Of a stretch of 31,330 bases of DNA, positions 9,491 to 16,487 are shown piece by piece. The stretch covers positions 1 through 31,330 of the forward strand of contig VSND01000053.1 in the NCBI GenBank assembly GCA_009774145.1. Reading direction: 5' to 3'. How positions within the stretch are numbered: the first letter of the stretch is position 1; each line of letters starts with the position of its first letter. The translations under genes and the position numbers were made by a program. The notes under the pieces are model-generated. The model worked only from the letters and a program-made list of their open reading frames with translations. It searched no databases and was not told where the DNA came from. Source of the stretch: Lachnospiraceae bacterium (GTDB taxonomy: Bacteria; Bacillota; Clostridia; Lachnospirales; Lachnospiraceae).

Positions 9491-9762
9491 ATCATTTTCT
9501 GCGCCTTCTTTAGCGTATCGTCCATCTTTGCCTTTTCTTCTTCGCTCTTTCCTTCTTTCATGATCTCGAAGATCAGCTGGAATTCCTCAGGGGTAAACTG
9601 CAGATTCTGCCTGCCTGCTGAAGCTACGGCTCCAAACAGGATGGGCATGGCCTGTTTCTGATTCTTTCCTTCGATCTGTTCTGCAAGCTTTAAGAGAAAA
9701 TTAAGCTTGGCAGGAGAGATGTTCCTGATGCGTGGATCCTGGAACCATTCTGGTGCGTTCAT
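9475..9762 (-). CDS. Small helical protein, third gene of the Cys-rich cluster
   Basis: A 95-residue protein beginning MNAPEWFQDPRI, with a strong AGGAGG site upstream. It is predicted mainly helical; the central part (KLNFLLKLAEQIEGKN, then FTPEEFQLIFEIMKEGKS) is amphipathic and the C-terminus is Lys/Met-rich (KAQKMMRKGT). No signal peptide, membrane segment or cysteine. It follows the 107-residue gene by 59 bases and is probably the last gene of an operon headed by the Cys-rich protein. Function unknown; both small proteins look like scaffold or partner proteins. Confidence 0.75.
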   Translation of the reverse strand: MNAPEWFQDPRIRNISPAKLNFLLKLAEQIEGKNQKQAMPILFGAVASAGRQNLQFTPEEFQLIFEIMKEGKSEEEKAKMDDTLKKAQKMMRKGT

Positions 9763-9821
9763 GTGTGATCCTCCTGAAAATGATAGTTCCGCTTCCGCCC
9801 TTTGGACGGGCTGCGGCCGTT

Positions 9822-10145
9822 TTATTCCTTCTGTTCGGATGGGAAGGCAGAAGAAAAGCCTTCAAACATCTCCCGATACATATCCATGTTTTCAAACATG
9901 TCTGCAAACTGTTCGATCTGGGACTGTTCTTCCGGGGGAAGAAGCCCCTTCATGCATTTCATGAGGTTTCCCATGTCCGGGGACTGCTGGACGGGGGCAT
10001 TCCGGTTAAAATATTCGATGGTCTTCTGCAGCTCCGTCCATTTGATATAGATCGCCAGCATTTTCTGCATACTGGCAGGAAGAAAGGGCAGGAAGGCTTT
10101 CATCATCTGCAGCTCTTTTGGAAGAATTGCTTCATCGAATGTCAT
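9822..10145 (-). CDS. Small helical protein, second gene of the Cys-rich cluster
   Basis: A 107-residue protein with GGGAG at good distance before its ATG. It is predicted all-helical with amphipathic segments (ILPKELQMMKAFLPFLPASM, WTELQKTIEYFNRN, MGNLMKCMKGLLPPEEQSQI) and an acidic, Met/Phe-rich tail. Met content is unusually high and only one Cys is present. It lies between the Cys-rich gene (135-base gap) and the 95-residue gene, all on the minus strand. I do not recognise a family with certainty. Its composition resembles its downstream neighbour, which suggests that the two products act together. Confidence 0.75.
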   Translation of the reverse strand: MTFDEAILPKELQMMKAFLPFLPASMQKMLAIYIKWTELQKTIEYFNRNAPVQQSPDMGNLMKCMKGLLPPEEQSQIEQFADMFENMDMYREMFEGFSSAFPSEQKE

Positions 10146-10280
10146 GGCAGATTACTCCCTGCGTCTTTCTTCAATATATGAACGGTTGTCAGAAATCATG
10201 CGATTTCCGGAACCGGAATCTTACAGTGTCTCCCAAAGGCAGGAAGGGCGCCACAGACCATGACACCCTTCCGATGCGGT

Positions 10281-10628
10281 TTAGCAGCATCCGCAGTTGC
10301 TGCTGCATCCACAGTTGCTGCTGCATCCACAGTTGCTGCTGCATCCGCAGTTGCAGCCGCATCCGGAATTGTTGCTGCCGCCGAATCCATTGCCGCAGAA
10401 GAGCAGGAGCAGGATGATCCACCAGCAGCTGTCGCCGCCGAATCCGCTGTCGCATCCGCATCCGTTTCCGCCGAATCCGCTGCCGCAGCAGGAGAACAGG
10501 AGAAGGATCAGAATCAGGCATCCGCATCCGCTTCCGCCAAATCCCACACTGTTATTGCCGCAGCCGCAGCTGCATCCGCAGTTGTTGTCGCAGCCGCAGC
10601 CGCAACCGTTTCTACTTAAGTCACCCAT
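10281..10628 (-). CDS. Cys/Gly-rich repeat protein ('high-cysteine' type)
   Basis: A 115-residue protein with 26 Cys, mostly in Cys-Gly-Cys runs. Order of parts: an N-terminal GCGCGC/CGCSCGCG block, a short hydrophobic stretch LILILLLF (38-45), a GFGGNGCGCDSGFGGDSC linker, a second hydrophobic stretch WWIILLLLF (69-77), and a C-terminal block of repeated GCSSNC units. GGAGG lies 9 bases before the ATG at 10628, which is preferred to a TTG 15 bases upstream. Proteins of this kind are annotated in Clostridia as 'chorion class high-cysteine' proteins. The paired short hydrophobic and GFGG motifs recall YjcZ-type spore proteins. A spore-coat or metal-binding structural role is inference. It probably heads an operon with the two small genes downstream. 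Confidence 0.82.
   Translation of the reverse strand: MGDLSRNGCGCGCDNNCGCSCGCGNNSVGFGGSGCGCLILILLLFSCCGSGFGGNGCGCDSGFGGDSCWWIILLLLFCGNGFGGSNNSGCGCNCGCSSNCGCSSNCGCSSNCGCC
10291..10362 (-). repeat. Four 18-bp tandem repeats inside the Cys-rich gene
   Basis: Four head-to-tail 18-base units (10291-10308, 10309-10326, 10327-10344, 10345-10362) encode the repeated hexapeptide of the GCSSNC type on the minus strand. The two central copies are identical; the last differs at several positions. The unit keeps the frame, so copy number could change by slippage without breaking the gene. Confidence 0.85.
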
Positions 10629-10684
10629 GAAGATAACCTCCAAAAACTATTTACACTTCATCATATGCAGAAACGCCCAATTGT

Positions 10685-10692
10685 GCTATACT
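10685..10692 (+). promoter_or_regulatory. Extended -10 promoter of the phospholipase-like gene
   Basis: TGC directly before TATACT (10687-10692) forms an extended -10 element; no good -35 is seen 17 bases upstream. Transcription would start near 10699, giving a leader that contains a CTGCAC/GTGCAG hairpin (10712-10734) before the start codon. Confidence 0.5.
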
Positions 10693-10766
10693 AAAACAAA
10701 AAAGGACAAAACTGCACCGAAAATTTCTGTGCAGAGCTGCAGAACTGTAATCAGGAGGAAATGACC

Positions 10767-11564
10767 ATGCCGGCAACCTATGCGCATTATATATTTGGTA
10801 AAAAGGTATTTCATAAATTACCGGAGAAACTCAAACAGGAGGTCCGTCAGGGAAAGGATGCTTTTCTTCTGGGACTTCATGGTCCGGATCTGCTGTTTTA
10901 TTATCATCCGTTTCATAAAAACCGGATCAACCAGTACGGGGTGTGGATGCATAAAGAGATGGCAGCAGATTTTTTTGACCGGGGAAGGATCTGCTACCGG
11001 AAGGATCCGGATCCGCTGCTTCGGGCCTATCTGTACGGGTTTTTATGCCATTTTATTCTGGATCACGAGTGTCATCCTTTTGTCAATTATTTTATGGAGG
11101 AAAAGGAACTGGGTCATCTGACCATAGAGACGGAATTTGACCGGTATCTGATGTCGGAGGACGGATATGAGCCGCTGAACTTTGTCCCCGTACATCATCT
11201 GATCAGCAGGAGACATACCAGAGAGCAGATTTCCAGGCTGTTTGAAGATGTGACACCGGAGCAGCTGCAGGTGTGCATCCGGCAGTTTCGCTGGGTCATC
11301 TCGCTGTTTGTGTGCCGGAATCCCATAAAAAGACTGGCATTGAAAATAATTTCCAGAGTAACCGGGCAGGATAAGAATATCGGCGGCCTGATCATGGATG
11401 GCAGAGTTCATCCGATCTGTGTCGGAAGCGACCGCTTTTTGAAGGAGCGCATGGAGCATGCGGTCCTGACAGCGGTAGACGAGATACAGAAGTACTGTCG
11501 GGTCCTGGAGGTGGGAGGACTTTTGTCAGAACGGCTGTATCAGAACTATGAGGAGTCGATATGA
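10767..11564 (+). CDS. Zinc-dependent phospholipase C-like protein
   Basis: A 265-residue protein of the zinc-dependent phospholipase C fold (PF00882). The second ATG (10767) is chosen because AGGAGG at 10753-10758 is too close to the first (10761). Likely metal ligands are visible in order: His7 in ATYAHYIFG, Asp41 in GPDLLFYYHPFH, His62, and the block GFLCHFILDHECHPFVNY (residues 91-108), followed by ETEFDRYLM. No signal peptide is present, so unlike secreted toxins it probably acts in the cytoplasm, and its substrate is not evident. The gene overlaps the start of the downstream MFS gene by 4 bases, indicating coupled translation. Confidence 0.85.
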   Translation: MPATYAHYIFGKKVFHKLPEKLKQEVRQGKDAFLLGLHGPDLLFYYHPFHKNRINQYGVWMHKEMAADFFDRGRICYRKDPDPLLRAYLYGFLCHFILDHECHPFVNYFMEEKELGHLTIETEFDRYLMSEDGYEPLNFVPVHHLISRRHTREQISRLFEDVTPEQLQVCIRQFRWVISLFVCRNPIKRLALKIISRVTGQDKNIGGLIMDGRVHPICVGSDRFLKERMEHAVLTAVDEIQKYCRVLEVGGLLSERLYQNYEESI

Positions 11565-12787
11565 TGCATCTGACTGGAAAAGAACGGGACTGGGTGCTGT
11601 ATGATGTGGGGAATTCTGCCTTTGTCATGCTGACTGCCACAGTCATTCCGATCTGTTTTAAAAATGTTGCAGAAGGAACGGGAATGTCTGCTGCGGATTC
11701 CACGGCATATTTCAGCTATGCCAGCTCACTGGTAACGGTGATCGCGGCAGTCCTGGGGCCGGTTCTCGGAGCCGTAGCAGATATGAAAGGTTTTAAAAAG
11801 CCAGTGTTTGCCTGCTTCATGGGAATTGGGGTGCTGGGCTGCGCAATGCTTGGAATACCGGCAGGGTGGCTTCTGTTCCTCGGGATCTATGTGATCGCCA
11901 AGGTGGGGTATCAGGGGAGCCTGACGTTCTATGATTCCATGCTGACGGATGTGACGACGGATGACAGGGTGGATCAGGTATCTGCTCATGGGTATGCCTG
12001 GGGTTATATCGGGAGCTGCATTCCTTTTGTCATCAGCATTCTTCTGATCCTGTATGCAGAGCCTCTGGGACTTGGGAGTACGAAGGCGGCGGCGCTGGTC
12101 TTTGCCTTCAATGCAGTGTGGTGGTTTGTGCTCACGCTTCCTCTTCTGAGGAGTTTTGAGCAGATCTGTTATGTGGAGAAAAAGGAACATCCGGTCAGGG
12201 AGAGCTTTGAGCGGCTTTTTGGGGTCATGAAGGACGTGTGGAACAACAGGCGGATCTTCTGGTTTCTTGCCGCTTTTTTCTTCTACATTGACGGAGTCTA
12301 TACGATTATTGACATGGCAACTTCTTACGGCAAGGATGTGGGGATTTCCGATGCGGATCTGATGCTGGCGCTTCTGCTGATGCAGATGGTTGCATTTCCG
12401 TGTTCCATTCTGTTCGGCAGCCTGGCGAAGAAGCTGGAGGGCGGACGACTGATCCGGCTGTCCATACTTGGATATCTGGTTATTGTGCTGTTTGCAGTCC
12501 GGATGAGCCATGCATGGGAATTCTGGCTTCTTGCCGTGTGCGTGGCGGTCTTTCAGGGAGGGATCCAGGCGCTGTCCAGGTCATATTTTACAAGGATTAT
12601 TCCGAAGGATCAGGCGGCAGAATATTTTGGCTTTTATGATATCTTCGGAAAAGGTGCGGCATTCATGGGGACTTTGATGCTTGGAGCGGCGACGCAGCTG
12701 AGCGGAACGTCGCGGACCGGAATCGGCCTTTTGTCCATTCTGTTTCTTGCGGGATATGTACTGTTTCGCAAGGCGGAGAAGGCATAA
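11561..12787 (+). CDS. MFS transporter, UMF1/Atg22-like
   Basis: A 408-residue polytopic membrane protein with about 12 hydrophobic segments. The N-terminal block ERDWVLYDVGNSAFVMLTAT and the later FFFYIDGVYTIIDMATSYG are typical of the UMF1 family, related to the fungal vacuolar effluxer Atg22; QALSRSYFTRIIPKDQAAEY is the conserved cytoplasmic loop between the last helices. The start ATG overlaps the stop of the phospholipase-like gene (ATGATG), so the two are made together. The substrate is unknown; amino-acid or peptide efflux is known for relatives. Length and ends look complete. Confidence 0.88.
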   Translation: MMHLTGKERDWVLYDVGNSAFVMLTATVIPICFKNVAEGTGMSAADSTAYFSYASSLVTVIAAVLGPVLGAVADMKGFKKPVFACFMGIGVLGCAMLGIPAGWLLFLGIYVIAKVGYQGSLTFYDSMLTDVTTDDRVDQVSAHGYAWGYIGSCIPFVISILLILYAEPLGLGSTKAAALVFAFNAVWWFVLTLPLLRSFEQICYVEKKEHPVRESFERLFGVMKDVWNNRRIFWFLAAFFFYIDGVYTIIDMATSYGKDVGISDADLMLALLLMQMVAFPCSILFGSLAKKLEGGRLIRLSILGYLVIVLFAVRMSHAWEFWLLAVCVAVFQGGIQALSRSYFTRIIPKDQAAEYFGFYDIFGKGAAFMGTLMLGAATQLSGTSRTGIGLLSILFLAGYVLFRKAEKA

Positions 12788-12794
12788 ACAGTTC

Positions 12795-12825
12795 TTGATC
12801 TGGAGTTGACTCCATCTGGTATAAT
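12795..12825 (+). promoter_or_regulatory. Probable promoter upstream of the AKR stump and MEMO-AMMECR1 gene
   Basis: TGG plus a perfect TATAAT (12820-12825) gives an extended -10. A poor -35 (TTGATC, 12795-12800) lies 19 bases upstream. The promoter stands in front of the reductase stump at 12861 and now probably serves the gene at 12934. Confidence 0.55.
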
Positions 12826-12860
12826 GGCAGGTATCAGATATGAGAAGTGGAGGAGAACAG

Positions 12861-12920
12861 ATGAGGTATCGGGAACTTGGAAGAACAGGGCTGAAGGTCA
12901 GCGAAATCTTTGGAAAATAA
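12861..12920 (+). pseudogene. N-terminal stump of an aldo/keto reductase
   Basis: A strong GGAGGAG site is followed by ATG and 19 codons reading MRYRELGRTGLKVSEIFGK, then TAA. This is the conserved N-terminus of the aldo/keto reductase family, which normally continues from ...GLKVSEIGFG into a 300-residue barrel. The match stops at residue 16 or 17 and the MEMO-AMMECR1 gene starts 13 bases after the stop. The rest of the reductase appears to have been deleted, leaving promoter, ribosome binding site and first codons. The alternative is a retained leader peptide upstream of the next gene. Confidence 0.75.
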
Positions 12921-12933
12921 GGAGAGTGTGTTT

Positions 12934-14319
12934 ATGGGAACAATATCCGCATATATGGTTCCGCATCCGCCGTTGATCGTGCCGGAGATCGGAAGAGGAG
13001 AAGAGAAAAAGATTCGGAATACGATTGACGCATATGATGAGGTGGCAGGAAGGATCGGAAGGCTGAAGCCGGATACGATCGTCCTGATCTCGCCGCATCA
13101 GACCATGTATGCAGATTATTTCCATATCTCGCCGGGAGCAGGAGCAGCCGGAGATTTTGGACCGTTTGGGGCAGGGCAGGTGAGACTGGAGGCTGCTTAT
13201 GATACGGAATTTGTGAGCCTGCTTTGTCAGTATGCATTCGGAGAGAAGCTGTCGGCCGGAACGGCTGGAGAGAAGGACCGCAGGCTGGATCACGGGACGA
13301 TGGTACCGCTGTATTTTGTGAACCGGTACTGGACCGGATACCGTCTGGTCCGGATTGGACTGTCCGGACTGCCTCTTACGGAGCATTACAGGCTGGGACA
13401 GTATATTCAGAGCGCTGCAGATGCCCTGGAACGGAAGACCGTGCTGATCGGCAGCGGGGATCTGTCCCACAGGCTGAAGGCGGACGGCCCTTATGGATAT
13501 CAGAAGGAAGGGCCGGAGTATGACAGGCGCATCATGGATGTCATGGAACGGGGCGCCTTTGGAGAACTTCTGGAATTTTCGGAGGATTTTTGTGAAAAAG
13601 CTGCAGAATGCGGACATCGTTCTTTTGTCATAATGGCAGGAGCGCTGGATGGGCAGAAGATAAAGAGTGAGCGCCTGTCCTACGAAGGGCCTTTTGGAGT
13701 AGGATACGGCATCTGTACCTATGAAGTATGCGGTCCGGATGCCGGGCGGAGGTTTTTGAAGGCATATCAGGAGCGGTCGCTTGCCCGGCTGCACAGACAA
13801 AGGGAACAGGAAGATGCCTTTGTGCGTCTGGCCCGGGAGACGATCGAACAGTATGTGCGCAGCAAAGAAGTGCTCCGCTGTCCCGGGACGCTTCCGGAAG
13901 AGATGAGGAAGCGCCGGGCAGGCGTATTTGTTTCCCTGAAAAAAGACGGAAGGCTCAGAGGATGCATCGGGACCATACAGGCGGTGCAGGCTTCGCTGGC
14001 AGAAGAAATTATATATAATGCAGTCAGTGCGTGCTCGAAAGACCCAAGGTTTGAGCCGGTCAGCCAGGAAGAGCTGGAACATCTCACCATCCATGTGGAT
14101 GTGCTGGGAGATACGGAGCGGATCGATTCTCCGGAAGAGCTGGATGTAAAACGTTACGGCGTGATTGTGACCAGTGGATACCGGCGGGGGCTGCTCCTTC
14201 CGAATCTGGAAGGAGTGGATACGGTGGAGGAGCAGATTGCCATTGCCAGGCAGAAGGCGGGCATCGGCGGGACTGAAGAAGTGGAACTGGAACGGTTTGA
14301 GGTTGTCAGGCATTTTTGA
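12934..14319 (+). CDS. AmmeMemoRadiSam system protein: MEMO/LigB-like domain fused to AMMECR1
   Basis: A 461-residue two-domain protein. Residues 1 to about 265 are a MEMO/LigB-type (extradiol dioxygenase fold) domain with MVPHPPLIVPEIGRGEE, ISPHQTMYADYF, DHGTMVPLYF and IGSGDLSHRL carrying the expected His/Asp sites. Residues from about 290 to 461 are an AMMECR1 domain with the signature RGCIGT (342-347), then SACSKDPRFEPVSQEEL and the glycine-rich GVIVTSGYRRGLLLPNLEGV. AAGGAG at 12919-12924 selects the ATG at 12934. In other genomes AMMECR1, MEMO and a radical SAM enzyme form a conserved set of unknown biochemical role; here the first two are fused and the third gene follows 30 bases later. 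Confidence 0.92.
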   Translation: MGTISAYMVPHPPLIVPEIGRGEEKKIRNTIDAYDEVAGRIGRLKPDTIVLISPHQTMYADYFHISPGAGAAGDFGPFGAGQVRLEAAYDTEFVSLLCQYAFGEKLSAGTAGEKDRRLDHGTMVPLYFVNRYWTGYRLVRIGLSGLPLTEHYRLGQYIQSAADALERKTVLIGSGDLSHRLKADGPYGYQKEGPEYDRRIMDVMERGAFGELLEFSEDFCEKAAECGHRSFVIMAGALDGQKIKSERLSYEGPFGVGYGICTYEVCGPDAGRRFLKAYQERSLARLHRQREQEDAFVRLARETIEQYVRSKEVLRCPGTLPEEMRKRRAGVFVSLKKDGRLRGCIGTIQAVQASLAEEIIYNAVSACSKDPRFEPVSQEELEHLTIHVDVLGDTERIDSPEELDVKRYGVIVTSGYRRGLLLPNLEGVDTVEEQIAIARQKAGIGGTEEVELERFEVVRHF

Positions 14320-14349
14320 CGCAGAGACGTAGAGAGAAGAGGTGGACGG

Positions 14350-15177
14350 ATGGAGACAGTCTGTCAGGTGTGTATGCATCACTGCCGCCTGAAGCCGGGG
14401 CAGCTGGGAATCTGCCGGGCAAGGAAAAATGAAGACGGGAAGATCCGGTGCGAAAATTATGGACAGGTGACTTCGCTGAATCTGGATCCCATAGAGAAAA
14501 AGCCCCTGCACATGTTTTATCCGGGGAGCCTGATTCTGTCTGTGGGGAGCTACGGGTGTAATCTGCGGTGCCCTTTCTGCCAGAATCATGAGATTTCCAT
14601 GGCGGACAAAGACGGGGCAGAATCCTGCTGCATTTCTCCGCAGGAACTGACAGAGAGGGCGCAGAAATACCGGCCGGTTGGAAATATCGGGGTTGCATTT
14701 ACCTATAATGAACCGCTGATTGGCTGGGAATATGTGAGGGATACGGCAAAACTGGTACATGCATGCGGCATGAAAACGGTACTGGTTACGAATGGAAGCG
14801 CTTCCCTTTTGGTACTGGAAGAACTTCTTCCCTGTGTGGATGCCATGAACATCGATCTGAAAGGTTTTGGGAGGGCGTATTACCGGAGGCTTGGAGGGGA
14901 TCTGGATACCGTAAAGGCATTTATTGCCCGGGCGGCAAAGGACTGCCATGTGGAGCTGACGACTCTGATTGTACCGGGAGAAAATGACGGTCTGCAGGAG
15001 ATGGAAGAAGAGGCAGAATGGATCGCTTCTGTCAACAGGGACATTCCGCTTCATCTTACCCGTTTTTTCCCCAGATATCGTATGATGGACCGGGAGGCAA
15101 CGGATGTGCGGCGTATCTATGAACTGAAAGAGACGGCTGAGAGATATCTGCCGTACGTGTACGCAGGGAACTGCTGA
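14350..15177 (+). CDS. AmmeMemoRadiSam system radical SAM enzyme
   Basis: A 275-residue radical SAM protein related to pyruvate formate-lyase activating enzymes. The iron-sulfur motif CNLRCPFC (Cys70, Cys74, Cys77) is preceded by the N-terminal Cys set typical of this subfamily (VCQVCMHHCRLKPGQLGICR). Later motifs include AFTYNEPLIGWEY, VLVTNGSAS and DAMNIDLKGFGRAYYRRL. GAGGTGGAC lies before the ATG. It follows the MEMO-AMMECR1 gene by 30 bases and precedes the Nudix gene by 14, so the three are almost certainly one operon. The enzyme presumably modifies a protein or small molecule that its partners bind; the target is unknown. Confidence 0.93.
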   Translation: METVCQVCMHHCRLKPGQLGICRARKNEDGKIRCENYGQVTSLNLDPIEKKPLHMFYPGSLILSVGSYGCNLRCPFCQNHEISMADKDGAESCCISPQELTERAQKYRPVGNIGVAFTYNEPLIGWEYVRDTAKLVHACGMKTVLVTNGSASLLVLEELLPCVDAMNIDLKGFGRAYYRRLGGDLDTVKAFIARAAKDCHVELTTLIVPGENDGLQEMEEEAEWIASVNRDIPLHLTRFFPRYRMMDREATDVRRIYELKETAERYLPYVYAGNC

Positions 15178-15191
15178 AAGGAGCAGGAATC

Positions 15192-16220
15192 ATGGAACAT
15201 ATGAGTACATTATGCTATATTGAAAAAGACGGCAGATACCTGATGCTTCACCGGACGGTCAAAAAACACGATGTCAACAAGGATAAATGGATCGGAGTCG
15301 GAGGCCATTTTGAAGAGGGAGAAAGTCCGGAAGAATGCGTGCTTCGGGAAGTGAAAGAGGAGACAGGCTATACGCTTACCTCTTATCAGTACCGGGGGCT
15401 GGTTACTTTTATCTCCGGAGACGGTGTGACAGAATATATGTCTTTGTTCACGGCAGACCAGTTTACGGGGGAAGAGATTCCCTGTGATGAGGGAGAACTG
15501 GAATGGGTGCCGAAAGAAAAGGTCTGGGGACTTCATCTATGGGAAGGCGACAAGATCTTTTTCCGCCTGCTGGATGAGAAGATTCCGTTTTTTTCTCTGA
15601 AGCTGGTATATGACGGGCACGGCAGGCTGGTGAGCGCAGCCCTGAACGGAAAGCCCATGGAACTTTTTGATATTCTAAAGGAAGACGGCAGCAAAAGCGG
15701 GATCGTAAGGGAGCGGGGCGTGACGCACTGGGAAGGAAGCCTGCATCCTACGGTACATATCTGGATCGTAAGGGAACGGGAACAGGGAGCTTATGATGTG
15801 CTGCTGCAGAAGCGGAGTGCCCGAAAGGATTCTTATCCGGGCTGCTATGATATCTCGGCGGCAGGGCATGTGACGGCGGGGGAGGATGTTCTGGAGTCGG
15901 CGAAGAGAGAGCTTCAGGAGGAGCTTGGCATCATGGCCTGCCCGGAGGAGCTGGAAGCAGTCGGTATCCATAAAGGATGGACAGAGGATGTGTTTTATGG
16001 AAGAGCATTTAAAGACTATGAATGGAGTCATGTCTATCTGTACCGGAAACCGGTGGAGCTTCGGAATCTGCGGCTGCAGGAATCGGAGGTGGAAGAAGTC
16101 CTGTGGATGGATTATGGAAAATGCCTGCGCATGATACAGGAAAATTCCCTTCCCAACTGTATCTATGAAGAGGAATTTCGAATGGTCGGGAAAGCTCTGG
16201 GGATTGGATCACACCCCTGA
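15192..16220 (+). CDS. Tandem Nudix hydrolase (two fused Nudix domains)
   Basis: A 342-residue protein made of two Nudix domains. The first (about residues 1-140) resembles MutT-type 8-oxo-dGTP diphosphatases and has a full Nudix box beginning GHFEEGESPEECVLREVKEE. The second (from about residue 180) resembles the IPP-isomerase-like group: LLQKRSARKDSYPGCYDISA followed by a complete box GHVTAGEDVLESAKRELQEE. Both keep the catalytic REXXEE core. AAGGAGC lies 8 bases before the ATG, close behind the radical SAM gene. Likely substrates are nucleotide diphosphate derivatives; a link to the AmmeMemoRadiSam genes is suggested only by the operon. Confidence 0.88.
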   Translation: MEHMSTLCYIEKDGRYLMLHRTVKKHDVNKDKWIGVGGHFEEGESPEECVLREVKEETGYTLTSYQYRGLVTFISGDGVTEYMSLFTADQFTGEEIPCDEGELEWVPKEKVWGLHLWEGDKIFFRLLDEKIPFFSLKLVYDGHGRLVSAALNGKPMELFDILKEDGSKSGIVRERGVTHWEGSLHPTVHIWIVREREQGAYDVLLQKRSARKDSYPGCYDISAAGHVTAGEDVLESAKRELQEELGIMACPEELEAVGIHKGWTEDVFYGRAFKDYEWSHVYLYRKPVELRNLRLQESEVEEVLWMDYGKCLRMIQENSLPNCIYEEEFRMVGKALGIGSHP

Positions 16221-16424
16221 TGTCTCTGTGTTTTCATTCATATATGGAAGGAACCGGATCGAAAACAGGTTCTGTCAGTCTCATTCGGACATTGGAAGTC
16301 CGTCTGAGAACGGCGGAGCCTGTTTTTGCCTGTCCAGATGCCCGTTTCATGCAGATGCAGCAGCCAGAATCGTATTTTACAGCAGTTTTCTGCGCCGGAC
16401 ATGCGGAAAAAATCAGGATATGGA

Positions 16425-16453
16425 TGAAACTTTTTGGCAGGATGGAAGGTCTA
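16425..16453 (+). promoter_or_regulatory. ECF-type (probably autoregulatory) promoter of the SigV/RsiV-like pair
   Basis: TGAAAC (16425-16430) followed by a T run, then 17 bases later GGTCTA (16448-16453). This closely matches the Firmicute ECF promoter form TGAAAC-N16-CGTC(TA), with one changed -10 base and one extra spacer base. It lies 35 bases before the start of an ECF sigma gene, as expected for positive autoregulation. Confidence 0.6.
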
Positions 16454-16487
16454 ACAGTCAGACAGAGTAAGGAAGGAGGAAAGGATC

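Noticed and set aside
10242..10272. Terminator hairpin after the Cys-rich gene (GGAAGGG/CCCTTCC)
   Set aside because: The stem is only 7 bp with a 17-base loop and no T run on the minus strand; the next two genes follow in the same direction, so read-through is likely.
10291..10362. Short regular repeats as a possible CRISPR array
   Set aside because: The 18-base units are directly adjacent with no spacers and lie inside a coding frame; no cas genes are nearby.
10260..10619. Ala/Ser-rich plus-strand open frame of 119 codons
   Set aside because: It is the complement of the Cys/Gly-rich gene (GC-rich codons read as Ala). The minus frame has a proper ribosome binding site and a sensible protein design.
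12898..15054. A 718-codon open frame on the minus strand opposite the MEMO-AMMECR1 and radical SAM genes
   Set aside because: It lies wholly antisense to two clearly recognisable genes, its translation has no known motif, and it reflects codon bias of the real genes. The same applies to minus-strand frames at 850-1773, 3463-4260, 5662-6849 and 26261-27400.
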